From assembly GCA_035578905.1 (NCBI GenBank), contig JAQJVL010000741.1, positions 62,001 to 126,000 of the forward strand: a stretch of 64,000 bases of DNA. Reading direction: 5' to 3'. Source of the DNA: Stictocephala bisonia. Lineage: Eukaryota; Arthropoda; Insecta; Hemiptera; Membracidae. Below are positions 23,865 to 35,100 of the stretch, piece by piece; within the stretch, counting starts at the first letter, position 1, and each line of letters opens with the position of its first letter. Both the position numbers and the translations under genes were made by a program. The notes below the pieces were generated by a model that worked only from the letters and a program-made list of their open reading frames with translations, was not told where the DNA came from and searched no databases.

Positions 23865-24000
23865 GCGATCTATTCTGATTGCTTTTATCCAAAACACTAC
23901 AACTAAGTGATTGGTGACGTTATTGTAATGAAAATGCCCCTAGCAGGCAACGGGAAAAAGTTGCAGATTATTTTGGATAAAAGTAATCAGAATAGATCGC
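23865..24000. repeat. 136-bp stem-loop with 30-bp arms
   Basis: The left arm 23865-23894 (GCGATCTATTCTGATT...) and right arm 23971-24000 are reverse complements with one mismatch over 30 bp, around a loop of about 76 bp. It resembles a short MITE with terminal inverted repeats. A minisatellite follows immediately. Confidence 0.85.
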
Positions 24001-24002
24001 TG

Positions 24003-24175
24003 ATGTATTGTTGTGGTTGAATCACGCGGTTGATATATTGTTGTGGTTGAATCACGCGGCTGATATATTGTTGTGGTTGAATCATGCGGCTGATATATCG
24101 TTGTGGTTGAATCACGCGGCTGATATATTATTGGGGTTGAATCACGCGGCTGATATATTGTTGTGGTTGAATCCT
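24003..24175 (+). repeat. 30-bp minisatellite, five to six units
   Basis: Units read GATATATTGTTGTGGTTGAA plus TCACGCGGCT, with minor variants. The same unit, in the same orientation, occurs at 25735-25832, although the flanking repeat arms are inverted relative to each other. Confidence 0.95.
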
Positions 24176-24189
24176 GAAATCACGTTCCA

Positions 24190-24630
24190 CTGCCGATTAC
24201 AATCTCCGCTGCCCTGGCTTGTTAAGTGTCCCTAAACACAATACCACATCTTTCGAAAAACAGACTTTATACTCCGCCATTAAATTATGTAATAAACTTC
24301 CAACCTCTTTACAATCACTTTACAATAAATTTGACAGACGTTAGGAAATTTAGGAATAAAGTCAAGTCATTTTTGGATTCTAAGGAATATTACAGTGTCC
24401 AAGAGTATTTAGTAGATAAGGGTACATTTTAGTTGTACTAAAATAAGGAGACTGCGTACTCTACTTTTTTTTTTTTAGTTCTACTGTGTTTGTTTTGTAC
24501 ATATGACGCATATCAATGCTATTGTAAATAGTCAAATGTAACAATTAAAAAAAATATATGAAGATGATAATAGTATTGGATAAATATTTACTGTTGTTAT
24601 TTGCTGCTTAAACTAAATAAATAAATGAAA
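24190..24630 (+). mobile_element. LINE 3' end (C-terminus plus UTR)
   Basis: The frame at 24226-24432 ends with a run of the type FRNKVKSFLDSKEYYS-VQEYL, followed by a stop. This is the characteristic C-terminal tail of many arthropod non-LTR reverse transcriptases. About 190 bp of AT-rich 3' UTR follow, ending near 24628 in ACTAAATAAATAAATG, a simple-repeat tail. The piece is a typical 5'-truncated insertion; everything upstream of the tail is missing. Confidence 0.7.
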
Positions 24631-24639
24631 AACACACAC

Positions 24640-25730
24640 ACAGGGTACAACAAGGAATAATGAAGTGTATTGATACAATAAGATAACCAGTTGTACAGTG
24701 AAATACTATGTTAATAAAAATGTCTTTATTTAATTTGCTTTTATCTTCTTTCTTGCTTTACAACTTGGTTTCTTCTGGTTTATGCTCCGGCTGAAAACAT
24801 ACTCGGTAGTACAACATAGAGATACCTCAGGGAAGGGGTGTCGAGCTGGCCATCAATGTTCTTATGAGATTTAATATTAATCATGTTTAATTGTCCAATT
24901 AAAAATTTGAAAAAGAGAATAATTTAAAAACAGTATCAGGGAAAAAATTATCAAATAAGGGAAAAGATAGGGAGAAAGTTCAAATTTAAAGTTCAATTTT
25001 CAATGCAAAATATCTTCACAGCAATTAGTCTATGGTCTGGTCTCACCAAATTTAAGTTTAAAGTTGTCTTCACCACAAACTTAGAATTCTTTATGTTTTG
25101 GGAAATTTAAATATGTTTGTGGCCAAATTTAATAAATAAAAGTTTTGTAATGATTTACAAAAACACTTTTATTGGGAATGTCACTAAATAAAGTCACTGT
25201 ATTCTGGCTGAATCTTCTCTCCTTCAAGGCTAATAATGGACTCTCACTGCTACTAGTTCCTTTCTCAATCCACAATTAATTACAACAATGTGTCACTGGT
25301 TGCTTGATGATCACTTCACTTCACCAGGGGATGTGGGGGTTGGTATTATAATAAATCAAATATTAAAATCATGAGAAAATTAAATTAATGTTGAAATATT
25401 TTAGAAAAATGGAATATGTTAAAAAAAAAAAAAAAACAACTTCCAATTCTTAAATTAAATTATGCCAAATCTAAGAAAGGAAAATATTTATTAATAAAAT
25501 GATTAAACATAGAGTATGCAAATTATTGGGAACTGAATTAAATTAAATTAATGTGATAAAAGATATGATCAATGAGTGTGATGAGATTATTAGTGATGGG
25601 TAGCAGCTGGTTTAAATGGAAGAAACAAGGTAAGTGGCAGATGTTCTTACATATGATAAAAAAAATAAATAAACAAACATAATTTGAAACATCTCAAATG
25701 ATAATAAAGAATATTGATTGATTGAATCAC
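24640..25730. other. AT-rich spacer, no gene seen
   Basis: AT-rich DNA containing a poly-A run near 25421. No domain, RNA gene or terminal repeat was identified. Confidence 0.55.
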
Positions 25731-25734
25731 GATG

Positions 25735-25832
25735 CTGTTATATTGTTGTGGTTGAATCACGCGGCTGATATATTGTTAATTGTGGTTGAATCACGCGGCT
25801 GATATATTGTTATGGTTGAATCATGCGGCAAG
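25735..25832 (+). repeat. 30-bp minisatellite, three to four units
   Basis: Same unit as at 24003-24175 (TTGTGGTTGAATCACGCGGC), with one unit lengthened by TTAA. Confidence 0.9.
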
Positions 25833-25849
25833 ACACCATGGATGTACAC

Positions 25850-26273
25850 ATTCACGCTTAAATGATTAAATACAAAAATACGCAAATCTCAGTTGCTTTT
25901 CAACCGATTTCATACAACGTTACTTTTATGGATTGAAAACGAAATTTTGAAACGAAAGGTATTCTTGTCATTTTTTTTATTTCTTACCTTACAAAAGTTA
26001 AAAAGGAACAACAATTTCAAAGTGTTGCCATTTTAAAAATAATGTTAAAAGGTTTTTGATTTGTTTATTTAAGTAAGAAAATTATTTTATCAATGTATAT
26101 ACCAAATTTAAACTCTTTAGGTTAAATAGTTTAAAAGATAAAATATAATTTGTAAAAAATACAAAATGGTGGCTGTACGGGTACAGAAGGTGACTGTTAA
26201 TTTTTAAATATGATATTATGTCTTGTTTTTGTCCTAAAAAAAAGATACTTAGAGTTCAGGGACACCCTGTACC
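25850..26273 (-). repeat. Dispersed repeat, right arm of the inverted pair
   Basis: Reverse complement of 23372-23850 over most of its length. The outer end carries AGTTCAGGGACACCCTGT, corresponding to GGGCGTCTCTGAACTC in the left arm. Confidence 0.8.
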
Positions 26274-26274
26274 A

Positions 26275-27010
26275 TATAGATAAGACTAAAAACTAAATTG
26301 ACTTGTTTAAACTTTACTAATCAAATTTCAATTTTATTTTATGGTAGCTAGAAAAGATAAATACGTTTTCTAAATAAGATATAAACACTAGAAACTTTAT
26401 TCGTTATGAACCTGTTGCAGTAATATTACATTAGAAAACTCAGATTGGCAATTTAAAACTTCTGGTGTAAGTCAATTTCGAAAATTCACTTTTAGTATTT
26501 CGCAGGAAGAAGTGAGGAAGTTCAACTGTATACTGTAATAAGATACGCAATGTGTTTAGTCCTCATCGAAAGTGATTTATGTCAGATTATTTGTACTTAA
26601 TACAATGTTAACTGGCTAAGATGTTTTACAATTAATTACATTACTCTAACTTAGCGTTGATTAAATGCTGTTATATTTTTTTAACTTAACGAATCACAAT
26701 TGTTACTGTCTTAAATGTGGACTAGACGTAAACTTGCCTTGAATATTTACTTTGAATGCAGTTAATATATTATATAACAGTACTCGAATTTATAAAATTT
26801 GTACAAACATTTTTACTGGGACATATTCGGATGAAACCAGTTGTAAAATAGTTATTATTTTATTTTCGGTATATTTAAACATTTTTAAAAGTAAGGCTTA
26901 CTTTGATTAGCTTAGGTGAACGCTGTTTTATTACAATAATTATAAAAGCATATATCAATTTAAATTTCTGCATTCACAATGGTAATACTAAAACAAACTG
27001 ACAGACATAA
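26275..27010. other. AT-rich spacer, no gene seen
   Basis: About 700 bp of AT-rich DNA. No feature could be supported. Confidence 0.55.
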
Positions 27011-27166
27011 TGTGAGGAGTTTAGGAAAAGGAATTGATATAATATGTGGACTAGTAGTGTAATAATGATAGGCCTAATGTAATATTGTATGATGGATAAG
27101 GTTTAATAATGTGAAGATGTGTAATAGATGGTTAGGTAGTATTAGGAAGTAGGAAATAGGTTATTA

Positions 27167-27690
27167 GGTAAACGTGGAGCTGAGGTATAAATAGGGAAGC
27201 CTGAGGCTGGGTGGCTGAGTTTGTTAGTGGTCGAAGGTGGAGAAGTTCGACTTTGGTTGTTGCTGCCGGGAGATTTGACAGTGGCTTGGAAGTTGTTTGG
27301 TAAACGTGGAGCTGAGGTTTAAATAGGGAAGCCTGGGGCTGGCTGGGCGAGTCTGGTAGTGGTCGAAGTTGGAGAAGTTCGACTGCGGGTGTTGCTGCCA
27401 GGAGATTTAACAGTGGCTTGGGAGATGTTTGGTAAACGTGGAGCTGAGGTATAAATATTGAAGCTTGGTACTGGCTGGAGGATTCTAGTAGTGGTCGAAG
27501 GCGGAGAAGTTGGACTGCGGGTGCTGCTGCCGGGAGATTTGACAGTGGCTTGGGAGATGTTTGGTAAACGTGGAGCTGAGGTATAAATAGGGAAGCCTGG
27601 GGTTGGCAGGGCGAGTCTGATAGTGGTAGCAGGTGGAGAAGTTTGACTGAGGGTGCTGCTGCTGGGAGATTCGACAGTGACTCCAGGAGG
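27167..27690 (+). repeat. 132-bp tandem repeat, four units, each with a TATA box
   Basis: GGTAAACGTGGAGCTGAGG recurs at 27167, 27299, 27431 and 27563, a period of 132 bp. Three of the four units carry GGTATAAATA and one has GGTTTAAATA. The units also share GAAGTTCGACT and CAGTGGCTTGG. Confidence 0.95.
27190..27600 (+). promoter_or_regulatory. Repeated TATA boxes
   Basis: TATAAATAG or TATAAATAT follows GAGG in units 1, 3 and 4 of the 132-bp repeat (about 27187, 27451 and 27583). Unit 2 has TTTAAATAG. The context is relatively GC-rich, which favours real promoter elements over chance. No clear initiator 25-30 bp downstream could be chosen. Direction would be plus strand, towards the polyadenylation signal near 27948. 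Confidence 0.4.
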
Positions 27691-27999
27691 ATGGCTGCTA
27701 AGTTGTGTCTCTACCTCACTCTCCTTGACCTACGCTTTGAAGAGTCCGTCTGTGGGGTCAGATTGTTGACCATCTTAGGAAGTCTGTACTAATCACTTCT
27801 CAGGCTACTGTTAATTGATATTCCGAGGCCTAGTGATGTATTCTTCATCTGACTGTTATTCTAGCTACGTCCCCATTGGAGGTGTTGAGACTACTCTTGA
27901 TCGTTTTAGACTTTATAGGTTTATAGGTTGTAGTCTCATCACAATAAAGTACAAACATATTCCGTTCTATTATTTTTGTTTAAAATTTCGTCCATAACA

Positions 28000-28740
28000 A
28001 GCTAAAAGCATATGTGTCTAAATTAAAATATTAAAAATTTTTTCATACAATATTTATAAAAAGATATTATACAATTATTGCAAAAACATTTAATGTCAGA
28101 CAAGACTCTGAATATTGAGATATAAATATAAAATAAAACCTGTAAAGTTGACAAAGCATCAGGAAGATGTAAGTTGTTTAAACAAACAAATTGAGCAACA
28201 GAACACAAAGATAATCTTAATATGTAACAATGAGTCCCTGAAAATCGTTGTCATTCCATCACTTGACAACAGTTTAACGGATCTCCTTCACCTTTTTTAA
28301 AGTTTTCTAATTTTTCGTAGAATGTTGTTCAGGAAATAAAAGCTTTAAAAATTACGGGAAAATTGAAAAATTTTGAAAACTAACCGATGAGTTTAATTTT
28401 ATTTGTTTACTAACAAAAAATGTGAAAGGAAAATTTGAAACATGTGATGTAAATTTTTCTGCAGCTTATTTGTATTTGTTTATTTTAACATCTGTTGTAT
28501 TTTATTTCTTTGTGATAAAGTGATTACTGAAATGACTTTTATATTTAATTAAAAATTAATATGCTGTGTGAAATATTGGTATATAAATTAATTTTATATT
28601 AAGATATTTACCAAAATGTCATACAATATATTAGCTTTTGACAGAATGCAATGCAATGATGTCAATGCTATTTTTGTTATAATCCCGTTCAACTTATCTG
28701 TTAAAAATTGAGCTCACTCCCAAGAAGGTTTCTAGTGTAG
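28000..28740. other. AT-rich spacer, no gene seen
   Basis: AT-rich DNA with overlapping short chance frames near 28023-28300 on both strands. No recognised domain. Confidence 0.55.
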
Positions 28741-28744
28741 TTTT

Positions 28745-28855
28745 ATTCACATCCGACTTTAGGACTCCACCCCACTGGCCTTTCAATATTATTCTTATGG
28801 AATTATTTTATTTTATCCATAAATCATCAGCTGTTAAATAAAAAAATTAATGAAT
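28745..28855 (+). repeat. Dispersed 'CACTGGCCT' repeat, copy 2
   Basis: GACTTTAGGACTCCACCCCA followed by CTGGCCTTTCAAT matches the copies at 23080 and 56990. It lies next to the GGCC-rich repeat. Confidence 0.6.
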
Positions 28856-28919
28856 TGAACACTTTGGAACCACATCCAAGTGGGGTATCAGGTTAAAGGT
28901 GTCTCTCGACTCCTAATAT

Positions 28920-29110
28920 ACCATCAGATTGTAGAAAAGAGTATTTGTTGGCTCTAGTACCCCAAAAACTAAAATTTATTGATGCAGTGCAAATGTCCCG
29001 GACGAGGCCGTAGGCCGAGATCCTCAAATGGAGCCGTGAAGTATCATGGCGAGGCCGTAGGCCGAGCTTTCCTAAGAGGCCGCAGGCCGAGTTGCACAAA
29101 GGGCTAAAGG
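28920..29110 (-). repeat. GGCC-rich dispersed repeat, copy 2
   Basis: Three copies of GAGGCCG(T/C)AGGCCGAG occur near 29003, 29051 and 29077. Together with CCCCAAAAACTAAAATTTAT near 28960 they mirror the block at 6140-6425 in reverse orientation. The open frame across it is incidental. Confidence 0.75.
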
Positions 29111-29129
29111 CAAAGTCGATTGACATTAA

Positions 29130-30129
29130 TTTAAATCAATTGAAATTTATAAATTTAAAGTTATTGTTGATTTAAATCGATTTAAAATCACTGCGTTTAC
29201 TTACACATGTAAAAACGATGTGTTGTTACTATTTATGTAATAAGTATTACACCAGAACCAACAAATTAATTTTACAACCATTGAAACACGGTTCACAATG
29301 TTTCAGGTAATTGACGAGAACTGTTTTTCTTGAAAACATAAAATTTTAAATTTTATAAAACCTTTATAGGAATCATTCCTATCAACCAGGTATTAAAACA
29401 TAAATGTGCTACATGAACGGTTTTTTTTAGTAATAATTGTGTAAATTTCAAGTACAGTGAAAACCAATTTAATTCTGGTACTTTTTTTGTTCTAATTAAG
29501 ATAAAAATTATTAGAACTTATAATAAAATGTTTAAATTTATATGTGATAACACAAAATGAAACAAGAAAAGCAATGGTACGATTGAAGTTTTCTTATGCC
29601 TCTTAATTTCTTAGTAAACAACCTTCAAACTCGGGTGCACATTTCTGCGCCGACAGTAGTGACTAACTCGGTTTAACTAATGATCATAAAAGGCAATGTA
29701 TTATTAGCTAATTATCTACGATAACTATAAGAAATAAAGCTCACAACGTACAATACGAACCATGTAATACTGGTCTAACTTCCAGCTAACTGAGGAGTCT
29801 TATTTTCTCCCTAGACCACACCTAGCCACTATCCAACATGGACATCACAGACTTTTCTAGTAGGGTCCTTGATATGTACAGCAAATATTTACCAATTTGT
29901 TTTATTAAATAAAAAATTAAATATATAGTCTTAAATGATTCCAATTAATATTTTGTTCTTCTATATTATTTGTTATGTTAGATGTTCTGTAGGAACACAT
30001 AACCTCACAATGTTCCTACAAAGAGTACATTTCTCACTATTTTGCTTAGTTATTCTGTTCTCCTTCCACCTGGGAACATCTACTAGGCTAGTTTTGAATA
30101 TTCAGAATGATTGATGAAGAAAAAAAAAT
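29130..30129. other. AT-rich spacer, no gene seen
   Basis: AT-rich DNA upstream of the LTR retrotransposon. No gene, RNA or repeat structure could be supported. Confidence 0.55.
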
Positions 30130-30447
30130 TGATTGTTAAATTTTGGTATTTGTGGAGTTTGTTGTTTCTGTAGTTTATGTGTAGTATCTTGTTAATTTAG
30201 TGTTTATGGTTATTGATTTAAGTGCTAATATATATTGGGGCCTTCTGCCCGTTAATATTGTGGCCTTCCGCCGTTTTGAGTAATTAATTTTTTTTTCTGG
30301 TTTTCTTGATAATAAAATTCAGTTTTGCTCAGCTGCCGAGTGTTATTTTGACCCTCCAACTGCCACCCGTGATCCCATCGCTCGATTTGTTTTGAGCCTT
30401 CCCCCGGTTGGCACGCTTTCCAGCTTTGGTGGGGGGGATGGGTCTCA
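30130..30447 (+). repeat. 5' LTR
   Basis: 318 bp, beginning TGATTGTTAAATTTTGG and ending GGGATGGGTCTCA. It contains a possible TATA-like TAATATATATT near 30226 and a polyadenylation signal AATAAA at 30311. It differs from the 3' copy only at GTGTAGTATC versus GTGTTGTATC. Confidence 0.93.
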
Positions 30448-30449
30448 AT

Positions 30450-30461
30450 TGGTAGCAGAGC
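30450..30461 (+). promoter_or_regulatory. Primer-binding site, initiator tRNA-Met
   Basis: TGGTAGCAGAG lies two bases after the 5' LTR. It is complementary to the 3' end (CUCUGCUACCA) of animal initiator tRNA-Met, an 11-base match. This site would prime minus-strand DNA synthesis. Confidence 0.85.
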
Positions 30462-30841
30462 GTGGTTGCCTAAAAAAAAAAAAAAAAAAAAAAAAATCTC
30501 TCGGTTGTTGACGGTGGGTGTTTCCCTGTTAGTAGGTCATGGTTGGCCGACCTACCGTCAAGGTGTCTTGGTATTGTAAAAAAAAAAAAATAATAATAAA
30601 TAAAAATTATTTAAAAAGCAAAACAATTAGAAAATCCTAATAAATAATTTAACTTACAAAAAAAAAAAAAAAAAAAAAAAACAAAAAAATTTTAAGGCAA
30701 TCCGCTTGGTTACTTTGTTGAATGGGTTTCATGGGTGGATTGGAGGGGTCGGCAGTGGCTCGGTAGGCTGAGGGTTTAGTTCGTCTTGGACCCTGGAGTT
30801 GTCGTTTTTTGTGTATATTGTTGAGAATTGTTGCGTTAGAG

Positions 30842-32176
30842 ATGGCCTATTTGCAGAATGTTGCGCTCCTGGTGAAGGAGGAGTTGATATTTGAGTTGAG
30901 GTCGCGGGGTGTGACTCCGGAAGGGGATGTTTTGAATCTCCGGAGGTTGCTGCGGGAGCAGTTGTCCGCGGGTACGGCGGTGGATTGGTCTGACCTGCTG
31001 GAGGTTGGTGATGAGTTGGCGGTTTGTAAACGTAAGGTGGAAGATTGGGAAGGGGTGTTAGAGGATTTGCAGTTTGAACCTCCAGTGGGTCGTGACCGGG
31101 CCTGCCGCCTTGCACGTTTGGGGCATCTGCTTGCCCGTTTAAGGCTGGTCAACCGGGCACCGGGGTTGGAACCATCGGATAGGGCGTGGATCTTGGAGAG
31201 TGGGTCTAGGCTGGATGAGATTTTTCAGGCACTCTCCGGGTCCACGACTCCTACGGGTCTGGGTCAGCGGCCTACTTTCGCACTGTCGCCTAACGTGTCG
31301 AGGCCGCAGGCTGAGACACCGGCTCTCACTGTGCCTGAGGTTCCTTCTGAGCCTGCAGGCGTTTCTGTTCAGGTTGCTTGTGGTTCGGCTCCAGCTGCCG
31401 TTCCTACTACTTCTTTGGGTTCACCTGCTCTTCTGCAGCTGAGCTACCACAAGCTGCCTAACCCTCTCACGCCCATGATCCAGAATCTCCCTGTGATCGA
31501 TGGGATGGATCCTGAGGAGCTTCTTAAGTTTCTGGTGGCCTTTCTCAGACTTAGTGAGATGCCCGGCATGCAGGCTGGGGACTTGCTTCGTCTGGTGTTC
31601 CCTTATTGCAGAGGGCCCGTTGGGGAGTTGCTGAGTTCTGTCTTGGCCAGTGATGCCTCGGTGGACTCGTTCCATCGAGAGTTACTTTCGTCATTTCTTC
31701 CCCTTCGACTCAGGGAGAGGATGGTCATGGACAGATTTTATCGGTCGCAGGGTAGGGGCGAGTCTCTGGCAGCCTATGTCTCTTCAGTCAAGGAAGCTCG
31801 TCAAGCGTTGCGCCTCACCCTTTCTGAAGCTGACACCGTTCGTGTCATCCTGGATGGCATTTCTCCAGAAGAACGGTGCAGATTGGTTTTTGCTGGTGTT
31901 CCTTCGACTTTTCGGGAGCTGCATCAGCTGTGCATTGTTTCGCGCAGCGTGCAGTTCTCAGACCAGCAAGGGAGGGATTCTGAGAGTCATCGTGCTCTCC
32001 CCACCCGTCGACCAGCTATGTCTTTAGGTGTGAGTCAGCCAGTGGAGGGTCGTGGTTCTCGGCCTCCTGTTGTGTGTTTTGCCTGTGGCCAGCCTGGTCA
32101 CATTCGTCGTGACTGTCCACGTGCTCGAGGTCGTGGGGCGGGAAACGCTCAGCGCGGGGGGTTGCCTCCACAGTAG
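30842..32176 (+). CDS. gag: Gag polyprotein
   Basis: A 444-residue structural protein of the retrotransposon, which would form the virus-like particle. I chose the ATG at 30842 because the frame upstream (to 30809) begins at a non-ATG codon. Residues about 10-45 (KEELIFELRSRG... then LRRLLREQL) look like a SAP-type helix-extended-loop-helix motif. The middle (about residues 200-350) has the hydrophobic, helical character of a retrotransposon capsid. Near the C-terminus (about 32069-32115) is one zinc knuckle, CFACGQPGHIRRDC, fitting CX2CX4HX4C, followed by an Arg-rich basic tail. The frame stops at 32174-32176. The leader before gag carries long poly-A runs. Confidence 0.93.
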   Translation: MAYLQNVALLVKEELIFELRSRGVTPEGDVLNLRRLLREQLSAGTAVDWSDLLEVGDELAVCKRKVEDWEGVLEDLQFEPPVGRDRACRLARLGHLLARLRLVNRAPGLEPSDRAWILESGSRLDEIFQALSGSTTPTGLGQRPTFALSPNVSRPQAETPALTVPEVPSEPAGVSVQVACGSAPAAVPTTSLGSPALLQLSYHKLPNPLTPMIQNLPVIDGMDPEELLKFLVAFLRLSEMPGMQAGDLLRLVFPYCRGPVGELLSSVLASDASVDSFHRELLSSFLPLRLRERMVMDRFYRSQGRGESLAAYVSSVKEARQALRLTLSEADTVRVILDGISPEERCRLVFAGVPSTFRELHQLCIVSRSVQFSDQQGRDSESHRALPTRRPAMSLGVSQPVEGRGSRPPVVCFACGQPGHIRRDCPRARGRGAGNAQRGGLPPQ

Positions 32177-35100
32177 CTCCCCGCGTTGTTGCGAGTGACC
32201 GTGGCCATTTGCCTTTGACGCGTGCCCATAGCAGGAGTGTCGGGGATTTTTCGGGCCTTGCTGGCATGGCTTCCCTGGGACTTAGTGCGGTCACCTCGGT
32301 GTGTCCTGGCGTTTTTGTTTCTTTTGGTGGTACGGTGTGTCGAGCCCTTCTTGATTCTGGTTCGGCATGCAGTATCATCAGCCTTTCTCTTTTTGAGTCC
32401 CTTGACGCCTTAGGACTTGTCCGGCACACCGAGCCTTCTTCTATTACGTGCTGGACGGCATCCCAAACTCCTCTACCTATACTTCTTAAGGCGTTTTTCC
32501 ATTTTAAAATTGAAGGATTTTCCTGGAGGTGGGGTTTTCTTGTTGCCAAGGACCTGGCGGTTTCTTGTATCCTAGGGGCAGACTTTCTTTCTAAGAGTGG
32601 TATGGTGCTTGACCTCCAGAAGCGCCAGATATTTTTCAAGTTTAATCGGCGAGTTTTGGTGCCTCTAGTAGGTGATTCTGACTGCCCTCCTGCAGTCAGA
32701 GAGGTGGGTTGTGAGCCCGAACAACCCAAGGTGGATCCAGTTGGTCATCTCCCCCCTGAGCAGGCGGAGGCCATTAGGAGGCTGTGTTTGCGGTTTCCTG
32801 ATGTGCTTACGGCTGAGCTTGGGGTCACTTCTCTTCTGGAGTATGAGATCCACCTCACCGATTCTCAGCCAGTTAGAAGTCATCCGTACAAACTTGCTCC
32901 CCCAAAGATGGAGGTTATGAGGGCTATGATTGAGGATCTTCTGAGCAAGGGTGTGATTGAACCGTCTCGTTCTGCTTATGCCAGTCCAGCTTTTCTTGTG
33001 CCCAAGCCTAATGGTAAGTCTAGGCTTGTGATGGATTATCGGAGGCTCAACGCTAAGGTCGCTATTGACTCGGTACCTCTGCCTGATTTGCATTCTGCGT
33101 TTGATTGGTTCGGTAAGGCTAAGTTTTTCAGTGTGTTTGATTTGAACCAGGCCTACCATCAGATTCCATTGAAGAAGGAATCACGGCCTATGACTAGCTT
33201 CTGTGTTCCCTGGAATCTTTACCAGTTCACTAGGGTTCCTATGGGTCTTGCTGTGGGTGCCCAGACTCTTACTCGTCTGCTTGATTCCATCTTCCATGAT
33301 GTGAAGTTCAAGTTTGTTTTCAATTACCTGGACGATCTTCTTGTCTACAGTGAGACTTTCGGGGAACACATGCAACATCTGGAGGAAGTTCTTAGTCGCC
33401 TTAAGTCAGCTGGCCTTACCGTCAATCCAGAGAAAGTCACTTTTGCTCGTCCTGAGATTTCTTTTCTGGGTCATCTTATCTCTTCTCGAGGCGTCTGCAT
33501 AGATCCTGCGAGGACCCAGGGCATTCGGGATTTTCCTCCTGCCAGAGATGCCAAGGGGATTGCCCGTTTTGTGGGGATGGTGAATTTTTACCGTCGCTTC
33601 ATCCCTAACGTGGCCGAGCTTGCTGCCCCGTTGAACGAGTTGCGAAAGAAAGGTGTCCCTTTTGTGTGGGGCCAAGCTCAGCAGACTGCCTTTGACGCTC
33701 TCAAGGAGGCTATCATGCAACCTCCTGTCCTGCGTATGCCTGATTTTAGTAGAGAATTTATTCTTCAGACTGATGCCTCCTCCTCCGCCATTGCTGCTGT
33801 TCTTTCTCAGGAGTTTGATGGGGTCAGGCAGCCCATCGCTTTTGCTTCGAGGACGTTGTCTCACCAGGAAAGGAAAGCTTCTTCCATCTATGAGTTAGAG
33901 TGCCTGGCTGTTGTCTTTGGTACGGACAAGTTTCGGCGTTTCTTGGAACACGCTGAGTTCTTGCTGGAGACGGACAATCAGGCACTGTCTTGGCTTCTTG
34001 CCCATCCCCGACAGCTCGGGAAAATTGGTCGCTGGGTGGTCAAAATTTCTGCCTTTAAGTTCCGAGTTCAACATCTTAGGGGTACCCAGAATGTCATCGC
34101 GGATGCTCTGTCCCGCATGTACCACGAACCCAGTGATCCACCGACTGAGGCTGTTGCTCAGTGTGGTGCTGTTCTTCTGGATTTTCCTCTGGCTTTTGAC
34201 GACCTACTGTCCCATCAACAGAAAGATCCTGAGCTGTCAGTCATCTTAGGTGAGCTTCAAGAGGGAGGTGCCCACCCTCCCTATTTTCTGTCCAAAGGGG
34301 TCCTCTGTTGCCGTCCTCGACAGAGGGGTGAACCCCGTGTAGTGCTGCCTAGTCATCTAGTACCGATGGTCTTTCAGTATTATCACTCTTCTCTTGTGGG
34401 CGGTCATCTTGGCATTCATAAGACCATCGCTAAGATTCGTAGGTACTTCATCTGGAAGGGCATGGACCGGGATGTTGCTGGCAGAGTGCGGGCTTGTCAC
34501 CTGTGCTCTCTCAGCAAGCCTAGTCAGAATGCAAGGTTAGGGTTGTTATCTTCTGAGGTGGCCGAGCGTCCTTTTGAGAAGGTGTTCATCGACTACGTGG
34601 GTCCTTTTCCCCGTAGCAAGTCAGGTAGCTCCTACCTACTTGTTTGTGTGGATGCTTTCTCGAAGTTCGTTTGGCTTTTCCCACTTCGGAGTGCCACGGC
34701 TAAGCTCACCATCCGTGCTCTCCAGTCCCAACTCTTCCAGCACTTTGGTGTGCCTTCCACTCTTGTGTCCGACAACGGTAGCCAGTTTACCTCCCATGAG
34801 TTTCGTAGGTTCTGTTTTGGCAATGGTATCAGGCATGTGACTACCTCTCCGTATTACCCACAGCCTTCTCATGCAGAGTGGTTCAACCGCAATCTTCGGT
34901 CTGCCCTTATTTCCTTCCATGCTGAGAAGCAGAACACCTGGGATGAGAGTCTCTCTTGGCTCCAGCTTGCTTTTAACTCTTCTAAGCATGAGAGTCACAA
35001 TGCCACTCCCTTCGAAATTCTACATGGCTACCCTCCTAACAACCCTTTGTCCAACTTGTGGAGGTTAGAGGATCTTCTACCTACGCCAGGTGCCACTGAC

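Larger units (their letters stand above)
27011..27992 (+). mobile_element. Candidate solo LTR
   Basis: The segment starts TGTGAGGAG and is flanked by CATAA at 27006-27010 and 27993-27997, a possible 5-bp target duplication. It contains TATA boxes (TATAAATAG) in its first half and a polyadenylation signal, CAATAAAGTACAAAC, near 27948, in the order expected for an LTR. Its composition is much less AT-rich than the flanks. Against this, the right end is ...CGTC rather than the usual CA, and no internal retrotransposon region adjoins. A short gene promoter with first exon is the alternative. Confidence 0.35.

Noticed and set aside
27815..27997. 60-codon plus-strand frame downstream of the TATA repeats
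   Set aside because: No domain, ends in the candidate poly(A) region; more likely part of an LTR or untranslated region.
30729..31152. Minus-strand Pro-rich frames opposite gag
   Set aside because: They overlap an intact gag gene with recognisable motifs on the plus strand.
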